In this document: in pieces, positions 1 through 6,525 of the stretch
How positions within the stretch are numbered: the stretch's first letter is position 1
Layout of the letters: each line of letters opens with the position of its first letter
Assembly (NCBI GenBank): GCA_004210455.1
Contig: SEFA01000065.1
Location: 1-34,495 of the forward strand
Direction: 5' to 3'
From: Rubrivivax sp.
GTDB taxonomy: Bacteria > Pseudomonadota > Gammaproteobacteria > Burkholderiales > Burkholderiaceae_C
Length of the DNA stretch: 34,495 bases
Made by a program: the position numbers and the translations under genes
Notes under the pieces: generated by a model
What the model saw: the letters and a program-made list of their open reading frames with translations, nothing else
The model's database searches: none
What the model was told of the DNA's origin: nothing

Positions 1-150
1 CGTCACGCCCGTCACGCCCGTCACGCCCATCACGCCCATCACGCCCATCACGCCCATCACGCCCATCACGCAGAAGGCAGCGACCAGCAGACTGCCTCGC
101 AGGCGAGTCGCGAGGCACATCGACACGCAGCGCGTCTGGGATCGACTCAT
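1..150 (-). CDS. Exported protein of unknown function, N-terminal 50 codons only
   Basis: An open frame starts at an ATG (150-148) that overlaps the stop codon of the upstream acetyltransferase gene (149-147) in an ATGA arrangement, so translational coupling is likely. It stays open to the window edge. The 50 visible residues look like a signal peptide or first membrane segment: a basic, Cys-containing start, then a hydrophobic stretch beginning SLLVAAFC and continuing as five Val-Met and three Val-Thr units separated by Gly. That stretch is a 9-bp DNA repeat, so copy-number change would lengthen or shorten the hydrophobic core without a frameshift. Met11 is an alternative start. Nothing of the mature protein is visible, so no function can be proposed. 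It is the third gene of the liuB operon by position. Moderate confidence that it is real. Confidence 0.6.
   Translation of the reverse strand, partial: MSRSQTRCVSMCLATRLRGSLLVAAFCVMGVMGVMGVMGVMGVTGVTGVT
2..71. repeat. 9-bp tandem repeat, about 7.8 copies
   Basis: Three copies of GTCACGCCC (2-28) are followed by four copies of ATCACGCCC (29-64) and a partial copy (65-71). The two unit types differ at one base and are sorted into blocks, as expected from slippage or unequal exchange. The repeat may continue beyond the left edge. It is in frame with the leftward coding sequence and encodes Gly-Val-Met / Gly-Val-Thr units. Confidence 0.97.
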
Positions 151-692
151 GCCGAGGCCTCCGCGACGCCGAGCGCCTTGCGCATCAGCACGCTGCGATA
201 GGTCTTCCCGGCCCACTGCACGTCGCCGATGAGCGCGTAGCCGCGTCGCTCGTAGCGACGGCGCAGCGCCTCGGCGGGCACGGCCGTGTCGAGCGCGACA
301 TGCGCGTAGCCCTGCGCGAGCGCCCAGGCTTCGGCGACATCCATCAGCCGCTCGCCGACGCCCTGCCCCCGGCACGACGGATGCACGGCGAGCTGGGCGA
401 GGATCGCCGTGTCGGCCTGGGTGTAGCAGTCGGGCACCGGATCGCCGAGGTAGCGGCCGTCGGGCCGCTTGGGCGGCGCGACGGTCACCGTGCCCACCAG
501 CTCGCCGCCGGCGTTCAGCGCGACGAAGGCCTGGCCGGAGGCCACGCGTTCGCGCGTGGTCTGCACGCTCTGGTCGACCGCGGTGAAGTTCCATCCCTGC
601 GCCGCCAGCGATGCGTAGGCCAGGTGCAGCAGCGCGGTGAGCGCCTCAATGGAGTCCTCAGGGGTCAGCGGTCGCAGGGTCAGGGCGGTCAT
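147..692 (-). CDS. GNAT-family N-acetyltransferase
   Basis: This 181-residue protein is a single GNAT acetyltransferase domain, which transfers an acetyl group from acetyl-CoA to an amine. The acetyl-CoA-binding motif A is clear: a strand ending AQLAVHP is followed by CRGQGVGERLM, containing the R-G-x-G-x-G-type pyrophosphate loop at about residues 105-115. The C-terminal RRRYERRGYALIG segment is the usual last helix-strand of the fold. The ATG at 692 is preferred. An upstream TTG at 713 would add seven residues, and neither has a strong ribosome binding site. It lies 33 bp downstream of liuB on the same strand, so co-transcription is likely, and its stop overlaps the next start. The substrate cannot be told from sequence. 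Confidence 0.9.
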   Translation of the reverse strand: MTALTLRPLTPEDSIEALTALLHLAYASLAAQGWNFTAVDQSVQTTRERVASGQAFVALNAGGELVGTVTVAPPKRPDGRYLGDPVPDCYTQADTAILAQLAVHPSCRGQGVGERLMDVAEAWALAQGYAHVALDTAVPAEALRRRYERRGYALIGDVQWAGKTYRSVLMRKALGVAEASA

Positions 693-725
693 CGTCGGAG
701 CGGGTTTTCGCAAGACATCGGCACC

Positions 726-2333
726 TTACATCCGGAACACGCCGAACTTCGTCTCGGGGATCTCGGCGTTCAGCGCGGCGGAGAGGCCCAGCGCGAGCAC
801 GCGGCGCGTGTCGGCGGGATCGATGACGCCGTCGTCCCACAGCCGGGCGCTGGCGTAATACGGATGGCCCTGGTCCTCGTACTGCTGGCGGATCGGCGCC
901 TTGAAGGCTTCCTCCTCGTCCGCGGACCATTGACCGCCCTTGCCCTCGATGCCGTCGCGCTTGACCGTGGCCAGCACCGACGCGGCCTGCTCGCCGCCCA
1001 TGACCGAGATGCGGGCGTTCGGCCACATCCACAGGAAACGCGGCGAGTAGGCGCGGCCGCACATGCCGTAGTTCCCGGCGCCGAAGCTGCCGCCGATGAT
1101 CACGGTGAACTTGGGCACCTGCGCGCAGGCCACCGCCGTCACCATCTTGGCGCCGGCGCGGGCGATGCCTTCGTTCTCGTACTTGCGGCCGACCATGAAG
1201 CCGGTGATGTTCTGCAGGAACACCAGCGGGATCTTGCGCTGGCAGCAGAGCTCGATGAAGTGGGCGCCCTTGTTGGCGCTCTCCGCGAAGAGGATGCCGT
1301 TGTTGGCCACGATGCCGACGGGCATGCCCTCGATGTGGGCGAAGCCGCAGACCAGCGTGTTGCCGTAGCGGGCCTTGAATTCGTCGAAGACGCTGCCGTC
1401 GACGATGCGGGCGATGACCTCGCGCACGTCGAAGGGCTTGCGGGTGTCGGTGGGGATCACGCCGTGCAGTTCGGCGGGATCGTAGGACGGCGCCTGCGGC
1501 GCCTGGGTCAGCAGCTCGCCCTGCTTGCGCCAGTTCAGCCGCGCCACGGACTGGCGCGCGATCGCCAGCGCGTGGGTGTCGTTCTCGGCCAGGTGGTCGG
1601 CCACGCCGGACAGGCGCGTGTGCACGTCGCCGCCGCCCAGGTCCTCGGCGCTGACGACCTCGCCGGTCGCGGCCTTCACCAGTGGCGGGCCGCCCAGGAA
1701 GATGGTCCCCTGGTTCTTGACGATGACGGTCTCGTCGCTCATCGCCGGCACGTAGGCGCCGCCGGCCGTGCAGGAGCCCATCACCACGGCGATCTGCGGA
1801 ATGCCCTTGGCCGAGAGATTGGCCTGATTGAAGAAGATGCGGCCGAAGTGGTCGCGGTCCGGGAACACCTCGTCCTGGTTGGGCAGATTGGCGCCGCCGC
1901 TGTCCACCAGGTAGATGCAGGGCAGGCGGTTCTGGTCGGCGATCTCCTGCGCGCGCAGGTGTTTCTTGACGGTGATCGGGTAGTAGGTGCCGCCCTTGAC
2001 GGTGGCGTCGTTGCAGACGATCACGCACTCGACGCCGGACACCCGGCCGATGCCGGCGATCACGCCGCCGCCAGGGGCCGCGTTGTCATACATGTCCAGG
2101 CCCGCCAGCGGGGCCAGCTCCAGGAACGGCGTGCCGGGGTCCAGCAGCATCTCCACGCGGTCGCGCGGCAGCAGCTTGCCGCGTCCGACGTGCTTGGCGC
2201 GCGCGGCCTCGCCGCCGCCCTCGGCGATCTTCGCCAGGCGGGCGTTGAGGTCGTCGATCAGGCCGCGCATCGCGTCCGCGTTGGCCTTGAAGTCGGCCGA
2301 GCGGGCGTTGAGCTTGGTGGACAGCTGGGGCAT
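726..2333 (-). CDS. liuB: Methylcrotonoyl-CoA carboxylase, carboxyltransferase (beta) subunit
   Basis: The 535-residue product is the carboxyltransferase half of 3-methylcrotonyl-CoA carboxylase, which moves CO2 from carboxybiotin to 3-methylcrotonyl-CoA in leucine breakdown. It has the two-lobed crotonase-like fold. The N-lobe has the [13 protein letters not shown] loop (about 89-101) and the [18 protein letters not shown] signature that separates MCC beta from propionyl-CoA carboxylase. The C-lobe has [33 protein letters not shown] and [15 protein letters not shown]. Length and both lobes match the family. The ATG at 2333 has a GGAGA nine bases upstream. The biotin carboxylase partner and the usual isovaleryl-CoA dehydrogenase and hydratase genes are not in the window; here the gene heads an operon with a GNAT gene. 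It is divergent from a TetR gene and has a palindrome 21 bp before its start. Confidence 0.96.
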   Translation of the reverse strand: MPQLSTKLNARSADFKANADAMRGLIDDLNARLAKIAEGGGEAARAKHVGRGKLLPRDRVEMLLDPGTPFLELAPLAGLDMYDNAAPGGGVIAGIGRVSGVECVIVCNDATVKGGTYYPITVKKHLRAQEIADQNRLPCIYLVDSGGANLPNQDEVFPDRDHFGRIFFNQANLSAKGIPQIAVVMGSCTAGGAYVPAMSDETVIVKNQGTIFLGGPPLVKAATGEVVSAEDLGGGDVHTRLSGVADHLAENDTHALAIARQSVARLNWRKQGELLTQAPQAPSYDPAELHGVIPTDTRKPFDVREVIARIVDGSVFDEFKARYGNTLVCGFAHIEGMPVGIVANNGILFAESANKGAHFIELCCQRKIPLVFLQNITGFMVGRKYENEGIARAGAKMVTAVACAQVPKFTVIIGGSFGAGNYGMCGRAYSPRFLWMWPNARISVMGGEQAASVLATVKRDGIEGKGGQWSADEEEAFKAPIRQQYEDQGHPYYASARLWDDGVIDPADTRRVLALGLSAALNAEIPETKFGVFRM

Positions 2334-2354
2334 GGGTCTGGGTCTCCGGTCTTA

Positions 2355-2367
2355 TGAGCCGCGCTCA
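2355..2367. promoter_or_regulatory. Candidate TetR-family operator, liuB-proximal
   Basis: Perfect inverted repeat with arms TGAGC (2355-2359) and GCTCA (2363-2367) and a 3-bp spacer, followed by AT. It sits 21 bp upstream of liuB and matches the second palindrome near the tetR start. Operator function is inferred from position, symmetry and duplication. Confidence 0.55.
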
Positions 2368-2488
2368 ATTCTGTGCAGGAACGCTGGCTGAAGGCGCTGT
2401 TCCGGGATCGCCGGCGCGGCGCAAGGCGCGAAGCATAAGTCAGATGACAGCAGTTTCCAAGCCGGACCCGAGCATGGATCGTACCGAC

Positions 2489-2503
2489 TTGAGCCCGACT
2501 CAA
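2489..2503. promoter_or_regulatory. Candidate TetR-family operator, regulator-proximal
   Basis: Inverted repeat with arms TTGAG (2489-2493) and CTCAA (2499-2503) around 5 bp. Aligned with the liuB-proximal site, both read TGAGC, three variable bases, then RCTCAAT. It lies 23 bp upstream of the regulator start, which fits autoregulation as well as control of liuB. Confidence 0.55.
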
Positions 2504-2526
2504 TAAACCCGGAGAATCCGCTTCTC

Positions 2527-3315
2527 ATGAGCCCCGTACCGATGTCCAGAGAAGACGCCCGCCTCGATCCGCCCTCCGCGGCTGCGCTGCCCGCGCAGCG
2601 CCGCTCGCCGGTGGGCGCGAAGGCCGAGCAGCGGGTGAAGGACATCCTGCGCGCGAGCCGTGCGGTGTTCGCCGAGCGCGGCTACGAGCGCGCGACGACG
2701 ACCGAGATCGCGCAGCGGCTGGGGATCTCCGAGGCGACGGTCTTCACCTACTTCCGCGGCAAGCGCGAGCTCTGCATGCGGGTGATCGGCGATTGGTACG
2801 ACGAGATCATCGAGGCGATCGAATCGGGGCTGCCGCGCGAGCGGCCGATCCGGGACCAGTTGGAGTTCGTGGTCCACACGCATCTGCGGCTGTTCCTGAT
2901 CCAGGGCACGGGGCTGTGCGAGCTGGTGCTGTCGGAGGGCCGCAAGCGCGAGGCGCCGGTGGCGCGCGGCGAGGGCCAGGACTTCGGCGCGGCCTTCGTC
3001 GACCTGCAGCGACGCTACACGGCACCGCTGATGGACCTGCTGGCGCGCGGCCAGGCGCAAGGCGAGGTCCGGCAGGACATCCCGCTGCGGCTGCTGCGCT
3101 CGCTGGTGTTCGGGCCGATGGAGCACATGCTCTGGGAAGTGATCATCGCCGGCCGGCAGATCCAGGTGGACGCAGCGGCGCGCGATCTGGTCGCGCTGCT
3201 GTGGCCGGCGCTGCAGGCGCCGGACCAGGAGCTCAAGGCGCTGCGCCGATTGAAGGCCCGCGTGGCCGAGGCGCTGGACGGCGGCGGCATGGACGCTGTC
3301 GGCGGCAAGTCCTGA
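2527..3315 (+). CDS. TetR-family transcriptional regulator (possibly LiuQ-like)
   Basis: The 262-residue product has a TetR/AcrR N-terminal DNA-binding domain. After a disordered tail of about 33 residues comes the three-helix unit, with the helix-turn-helix TTTEIAQRLGISEATVFTYF at about 58-76 and the usual FRGKREL continuation. The C-terminal part is a helical ligand-binding and dimerisation domain of ordinary length. The ATG at 2527 has GGAG (2511-2514) upstream. The gene is divergent from liuB across 193 bp with two matching palindromes. TetR-type regulators of leucine/isovalerate (liu) genes are known in betaproteobacteria, so repression of liuB relieved by an acyl-CoA is a reasonable inference. 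The ligand is not visible in sequence. The C-terminus (about 235-262) is charged and probably not part of the fold. Confidence 0.9.
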   Translation: MSPVPMSREDARLDPPSAAALPAQRRSPVGAKAEQRVKDILRASRAVFAERGYERATTTEIAQRLGISEATVFTYFRGKRELCMRVIGDWYDEIIEAIESGLPRERPIRDQLEFVVHTHLRLFLIQGTGLCELVLSEGRKREAPVARGEGQDFGAAFVDLQRRYTAPLMDLLARGQAQGEVRQDIPLRLLRSLVFGPMEHMLWEVIIAGRQIQVDAAARDLVALLWPALQAPDQELKALRRLKARVAEALDGGGMDAVGGKS

Positions 3316-3450
3316 CCCTCAGCGCATCGCACCACCGTGCGCAAGACCTGGAAAGGTCAAAAGATCAGCAGTCGAGGCCATAGCCCCACAGCCCCTGTTC
3401 GGGAACGATGACGGCTCCAACCTTCGAGTCATTCCCTGGAGCACCACATC

Positions 3451-3720
3451 GTGAACCTCGATATCGATGCGGCCATTGAAGAGCTGCTGTGCGCCGTGCC
3501 GCCGCCCGTTCAGATCCCGACGCCCGCCCCGGGCGAATACATCCCCCACATCAGCGAGGACAACTTCGACCAGGAGGCCTGGGACGACTGGTATCGAGAG
3601 CAGATCCGCCTGTCGATCGAAGACCCTCGACCGAACATTCCTCATGAGCAGGTCATGCGCGAGGCACACGACATGGTCTGGGGAAAGGGGGTCGCCCATG
3701 GACGAGCCAACAACGCTTGA
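3451..3720 (+). CDS. Putative antitoxin of a RelE/ParE-type toxin-antitoxin pair
   Basis: A short acidic protein of 89 residues starts at a GTG with GGAG nine bases upstream. The N-terminal half is Pro- and Asp/Glu-rich (PPPVQIPTPAPGEY) and probably flexible. The C-terminal half is a likely helix followed by DPRPNIPHEQVMREAHDMV, similar to the I-P-H-E-E-V-M segment common at the C-terminus of RelB/ParD-like antitoxins, where it wraps the toxin. The toxin gene starts inside its last 23 bases in another frame, a typical coupling in type II modules. I see no recognisable DNA-binding domain, so autoregulation, if present, would use an unfamiliar fold. Function is assigned mainly from the partner gene and overlap. 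Confidence 0.75.
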   Translation: MNLDIDAAIEELLCAVPPPVQIPTPAPGEYIPHISEDNFDQEAWDDWYREQIRLSIEDPRPNIPHEQVMREAHDMVWGKGVAHGRANNA

Positions 3721-4015
3721 ATGGAGGCCGCGAGCTCGCCTTCGGTATCTGCTGGTCTTGGCAGAGATCCATCGCCACAATGCGCTGGCCGCGCAGAACC
3801 TGGAGCGATTGATCTCGAAGAAGTTGCGACTCGTGATCAGGTTCCCTCACCTCTATCGAGCATCGACTCGGGTGTCAGGCATCCGGGAGATCGTCGTCAC
3901 GGCGAACTACCTCGTTCCCTACCGCGTCACGCCAAGTGCAGTCGAGATATTGGACGTCGTCCATGCCCGTCGCGATTGGCCGAATCCGCCGCAATTGACG
4001 CCCCCCTTGCATTGA
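3698..4015 (+). CDS. RelE/ParE-family toxin
   Basis: The 105-residue product starts at ATG 3698, inside the antitoxin gene, and ends just before a terminator. It has the compact ParE/RelE layout: two N-terminal helices (RLRYLLVLAEIHRHNALAAQ and the following basic helix with SKKLR), then a beta-sheet core. The diagnostic C-terminal part reads SGIREIVVTANYLVPYRV, then VEILDVVHARRDWP, matching the family pattern of R-E near the first strand, a tyrosine strand, and H-x-R-R-x-W-P at the end. In this family the fold acts as a ribosome-dependent mRNA endonuease (RelE) or gyrase poison (ParE); sequence alone does not settle which. Toxicity is expected to be neutralised by the preceding small protein. 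Confidence 0.88.
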   Translation: MDEPTTLEWRPRARLRYLLVLAEIHRHNALAAQNLERLISKKLRLVIRFPHLYRASTRVSGIREIVVTANYLVPYRVTPSAVEILDVVHARRDWPNPPQLTPPLH

Positions 4016-4028
4016 GTGTGATCCGTTC

Positions 4029-4057
4029 AAAAGGGCGACTGGATCCGGTCGCCCTTT
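4029..4057. terminator. Bidirectional intrinsic terminator
   Basis: A perfect 10-bp stem, AAAGGGCGAC (4030-4039) with GTCGCCCTTT (4048-4057), has an 8-nt loop that is itself palindromic (GGATCC). A-rich and T-rich ends flank it, so it can stop transcription both from the toxin gene (+) and the MFS gene (-), which converge here. Confidence 0.85.
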
Positions 4058-4061
4058 CCAT

Positions 4062-5291
4062 TCACCGCCGCTGCTTGTCAAGCAGGACGCTCAGTCCTGC
4101 CAAGCCGAGCCCCACCACGGCAAGCCCTGCCCCCGCCACCGGCAGCGAACGCAGCGATGCCCCGTGCGTCAGCATCCACCCGCCGAGCCACGCGCCGCCC
4201 GCGTTGCCCAGGTTGAACGCCGCGATGTTGAGCGTCGACACCAGCGCCGGCGCATCGGGCGCCTGCTGCATCATCCGCATCTGCAGTCCGGGCACCGTTG
4301 CGAAGGCGGCCATGCCCCAGACGAAGATCATGGCGATCGTCGGCCATTGCCAGTCGAGCACCACCGCCAGCAGCGCCTGCACGATCGCCAGCGCGACCAG
4401 CACGCCCATCAGCGACGGCATCAGCTTCCAGTCCGCCAGCTTGCCGCCCAGCGTGTTGCCGATCGTCAGGCCCAGGCCGAACAGGAACAGCACGCCCGTG
4501 ATCCAGCCTTGCGATAGGCCGGTGACCTCCGACAACACCGGGGCGACGAAGGTGAACGCGGTGAAGATGCCGCCGAAGCCGACCGCCGTCAGCGCCAGCG
4601 CGATCAGCACCTGCGGGCGCTTCAGCACCGACCAGTCGTTGCGGGGCTGCGCGGCGGTGTCGGCGTCCCTGGTCTTGGGCAGCAGCGCGACGAGCGCGAC
4701 CGCAGCGACGATGCCCAGTCCCGCCACAGCGCCGAAGCTCGCGCGCCAGCCCCATTCCTGGCCGATCAGGTTGCCCAGTGGCACGCCCAGCACATTGGCC
4801 AGCGTCAGTCCGGTGAACATCAGCGCGATCGCACCGGCCTTGCGGTCGGGCGCGACCAGCTCGCTCGCCAGCACCGCGCCGATGCCGAAGAAGGACCCGT
4901 GCGCCAGCGCCGCGACGATGCGGCCCGCCATCACCGTCCAGTAGCCCCCGCCGATCGCCGACAGCACGTTGCCCGCGATGAACAGCGCGATCAGCACCAG
5001 CAGCGCCCGCTTGCGCGGCCAGCCCGCGCTGAGCGCCGCCAGCGGCGGCGCGCCCAGCGCCACGCCCAGCGCATAGCCGGTCACCAGCAGGCCCGCGCGC
5101 GGCAGGCTCACCGCCAGGTCCTGCGCCATCGCGGGCAGCAGACCCATGATCACGAACTCGGTCGTGCCGATCGCGAAAGCCGCCAGCGCCAGGGCCAGGA
5201 TAGGCAGCGGGAAGCCGCGCGGGGCCGCCGGTTTGGCGCCGGTATCGCCATCTGGGCCGGCGTCGTCGAGGGTGGAAGACAGGGAGGTCAC
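4062..5291 (-). CDS. MFS transporter, DHA1 (AraJ/YdhP-like) exporter
   Basis: This inner-membrane protein (409 residues from the preferred start) has about twelve hydrophobic segments and belongs to the major facilitator superfamily, drug:H+ antiporter-1 group. Typical features are the first helix LALALAAFAIGTTEFVIMGLLP, motif A-like loop GWPRKRALL between helices 2 and 3, and the helix-5 run GLTLANVLGVPLGNLIGQ with GWR after it, all characteristic of the AraJ/YdhP/NepI-like exporters. An ATG at 5372 would add 27 residues. I prefer the GTG at 5291 because it has GGAG six bases upstream and because the upstream ATG lies inside a palindromic regulator box. It is divergent from a LysR gene, its likely regulator. 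The substrate is unknown. Confidence 0.9.
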   Translation of the reverse strand: MTSLSSTLDDAGPDGDTGAKPAAPRGFPLPILALALAAFAIGTTEFVIMGLLPAMAQDLAVSLPRAGLLVTGYALGVALGAPPLAALSAGWPRKRALLVLIALFIAGNVLSAIGGGYWTVMAGRIVAALAHGSFFGIGAVLASELVAPDRKAGAIALMFTGLTLANVLGVPLGNLIGQEWGWRASFGAVAGLGIVAAVALVALLPKTRDADTAAQPRNDWSVLKRPQVLIALALTAVGFGGIFTAFTFVAPVLSEVTGLSQGWITGVLFLFGLGLTIGNTLGGKLADWKLMPSLMGVLVALAIVQALLAVVLDWQWPTIAMIFVWGMAAFATVPGLQMRMMQQAPDAPALVSTLNIAAFNLGNAGGAWLGGWMLTHGASLRSLPVAGAGLAVVGLGLAGLSVLLDKQRR

Positions 5292-5370
5292 GAGCGACTC
5301 CAACGTTGATTCAATGGTCCGCACTGTGATCTGTTGCTCGCAAGCTGGGAATCCATCGAAAGTGATAAGC

Positions 5371-5393
5371 ATCTGTTCCAGAATGGAAAAGAT
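5371..5393. promoter_or_regulatory. Candidate LysR binding site between MFS gene and lysR
   Basis: Long interrupted palindrome: ATCT (5371-5374) and AGAT (5390-5393) outside, TTCCA (5376-5380) and TGGAA (5384-5388) inside. The inner part fits the LysR T-N11-A rule. It lies in the divergent region, 36 bp before the lysR start. Function is inferred. Confidence 0.65.
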
Positions 5394-5429
5394 GGCGCCG
5401 TCATGATGCGGCTCCCACGGAGATCCGGA

Positions 5430-6440
5430 ATGAATGAACTCGATGACATGCGCCTGTTCGTGCGGGCTGTCGCGGCGGGCAGCCTGTCCGCGGCGGGGCG
5501 GGAGCTCGGTTTCTCCCCAGCCGTGGGCAGCAAGCGGCTGGCGCGGCTGGAGGCGCGGCTCGGCGTGCGGCTGCTGCAGCGCAGTTCACGGCGTCTGGCG
5601 CTGACCGACGAGGGCGCGATCTACCTGGAGCGCTGCCAGACCATCCTCGCCGACATCGACGACGCGGAGGCCGAGCTCACGCAGGGACGCCAGCAGGCGC
5701 GTGGGCTGCTGCGCGTCACCTCGACGGTCGCGCTGGGCCGCCGCTGCGTCGGCCCGCTCGCCGCCGAATTCATGCGCGAGCATCCCGACGTCACCGTGCA
5801 GGTCTCGCTGTCGGACGCGCTCGTCGACCTGATCGAGGAAGGCTTCGACTGCGCCGTGCGCATCGGCGGTCCGGCGGACTCGCGGCTGGTCGCGCGCCGG
5901 CTCGGACCCAACCGGCGCGTGCTCTGCGCGACGCCGGACTACCTGCGCCGCCGCGGCACGCCGCGCGTGCTCGAGGACCTCGCCGGCCACGACTGCATCC
6001 TCCAGGAGCGCATCGCCACGCGCCAGTCGGACTGGCTGTTCATGCCGGCCGACCCGTCAGTGTCGGCCTCCCCGCGCACGGTCACCGTGCAGGGCCGGCT
6101 CGTTACCGACAACGGAGAACAGGCCCATGACTGGGCCCTGGCCGGCCTCGGCCTGGTCCGCCGCGCGGTCTGGGACGTGGTCGACGAACTCGACGACGGC
6201 CGCCTCGTCGAGGTCCTGCCCGAATGGGCTGGCGAAGTCGGCCCGCTGCAGCTTGTCTTCCCGTCGCGCCGCCTGCTGCCGGCGCGCACGCGGCTGTTCA
6301 TCGATGCCCTGGCCGCGCGCTTTGAAGACTCCAGGGACCAGGCCCGCATCCGCGCGCCCCAGCCCTCGAAGGCGAGGACAAGGGCAGATGTGAAGGCAAA
6401 GGGACGACCGGCGCCGGCGACCGCCAAGCGTCGCCGTTGA
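5430..6440 (+). CDS. LysR-family transcriptional regulator
   Basis: The 336-residue product has the standard LysR layout. The winged helix-turn-helix occupies residues 1-60 (LFVRAVAAGSLSAAGRELGF, then PAVGSKRLARLEARLGVRLLQRSSRRLALTDEG), a linker helix follows, and the periplasmic-binding-protein-like effector domain runs from about 90 to 300. The ATG at 5430 is chosen because MNELDDMRLF is the usual LysR opening and GGAGA lies just upstream; the frame is open further upstream but passes through the palindromic site. The last 30 residues are a basic Lys/Arg/Ala tail not needed for the fold. Divergent from the MFS exporter gene, so it probably activates that gene in response to a substrate of the pump, as is common for this arrangement. 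Confidence 0.93.
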   Translation: MNELDDMRLFVRAVAAGSLSAAGRELGFSPAVGSKRLARLEARLGVRLLQRSSRRLALTDEGAIYLERCQTILADIDDAEAELTQGRQQARGLLRVTSTVALGRRCVGPLAAEFMREHPDVTVQVSLSDALVDLIEEGFDCAVRIGGPADSRLVARRLGPNRRVLCATPDYLRRRGTPRVLEDLAGHDCILQERIATRQSDWLFMPADPSVSASPRTVTVQGRLVTDNGEQAHDWALAGLGLVRRAVWDVVDELDDGRLVEVLPEWAGEVGPLQLVFPSRRLLPARTRLFIDALAARFEDSRDQARIRAPQPSKARTRADVKAKGRPAPATAKRRR

Positions 6441-6461
6441 TGCGCCGCGACGGCGTACGGA

Positions 6462-6488
6462 CGAAAAAAAGGGACCTTGCGGTCCCTT
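6462..6488 (-). terminator. Intrinsic terminator of the first TonB-dependent receptor gene
   Basis: Read on the minus strand, stem AAGGGACC, loop GCAA and stem GGTCCCTT (6488-6469) run directly into a tract of seven T residues. It lies 37 bp past the receptor stop codon. On the plus strand there is no T tract, so it mainly serves the receptor. Confidence 0.9.
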
Positions 6489-6525
6489 CGGGTCAGGCGT
6501 TCGAACCGGCCGGAGCCGGCCTCGA

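Noticed and set aside
1-71. CRISPR-like array
   Set aside because: Units are contiguous 9-mers with no spacers and no cas genes; simple tandem repeat.
300-2357. 685-aa open frame on the plus strand opposite liuB
   Set aside because: Antisense shadow of a strongly conserved gene; the translation is His/Arg/Gly/Val-rich with no domain, as expected in GC-rich DNA.
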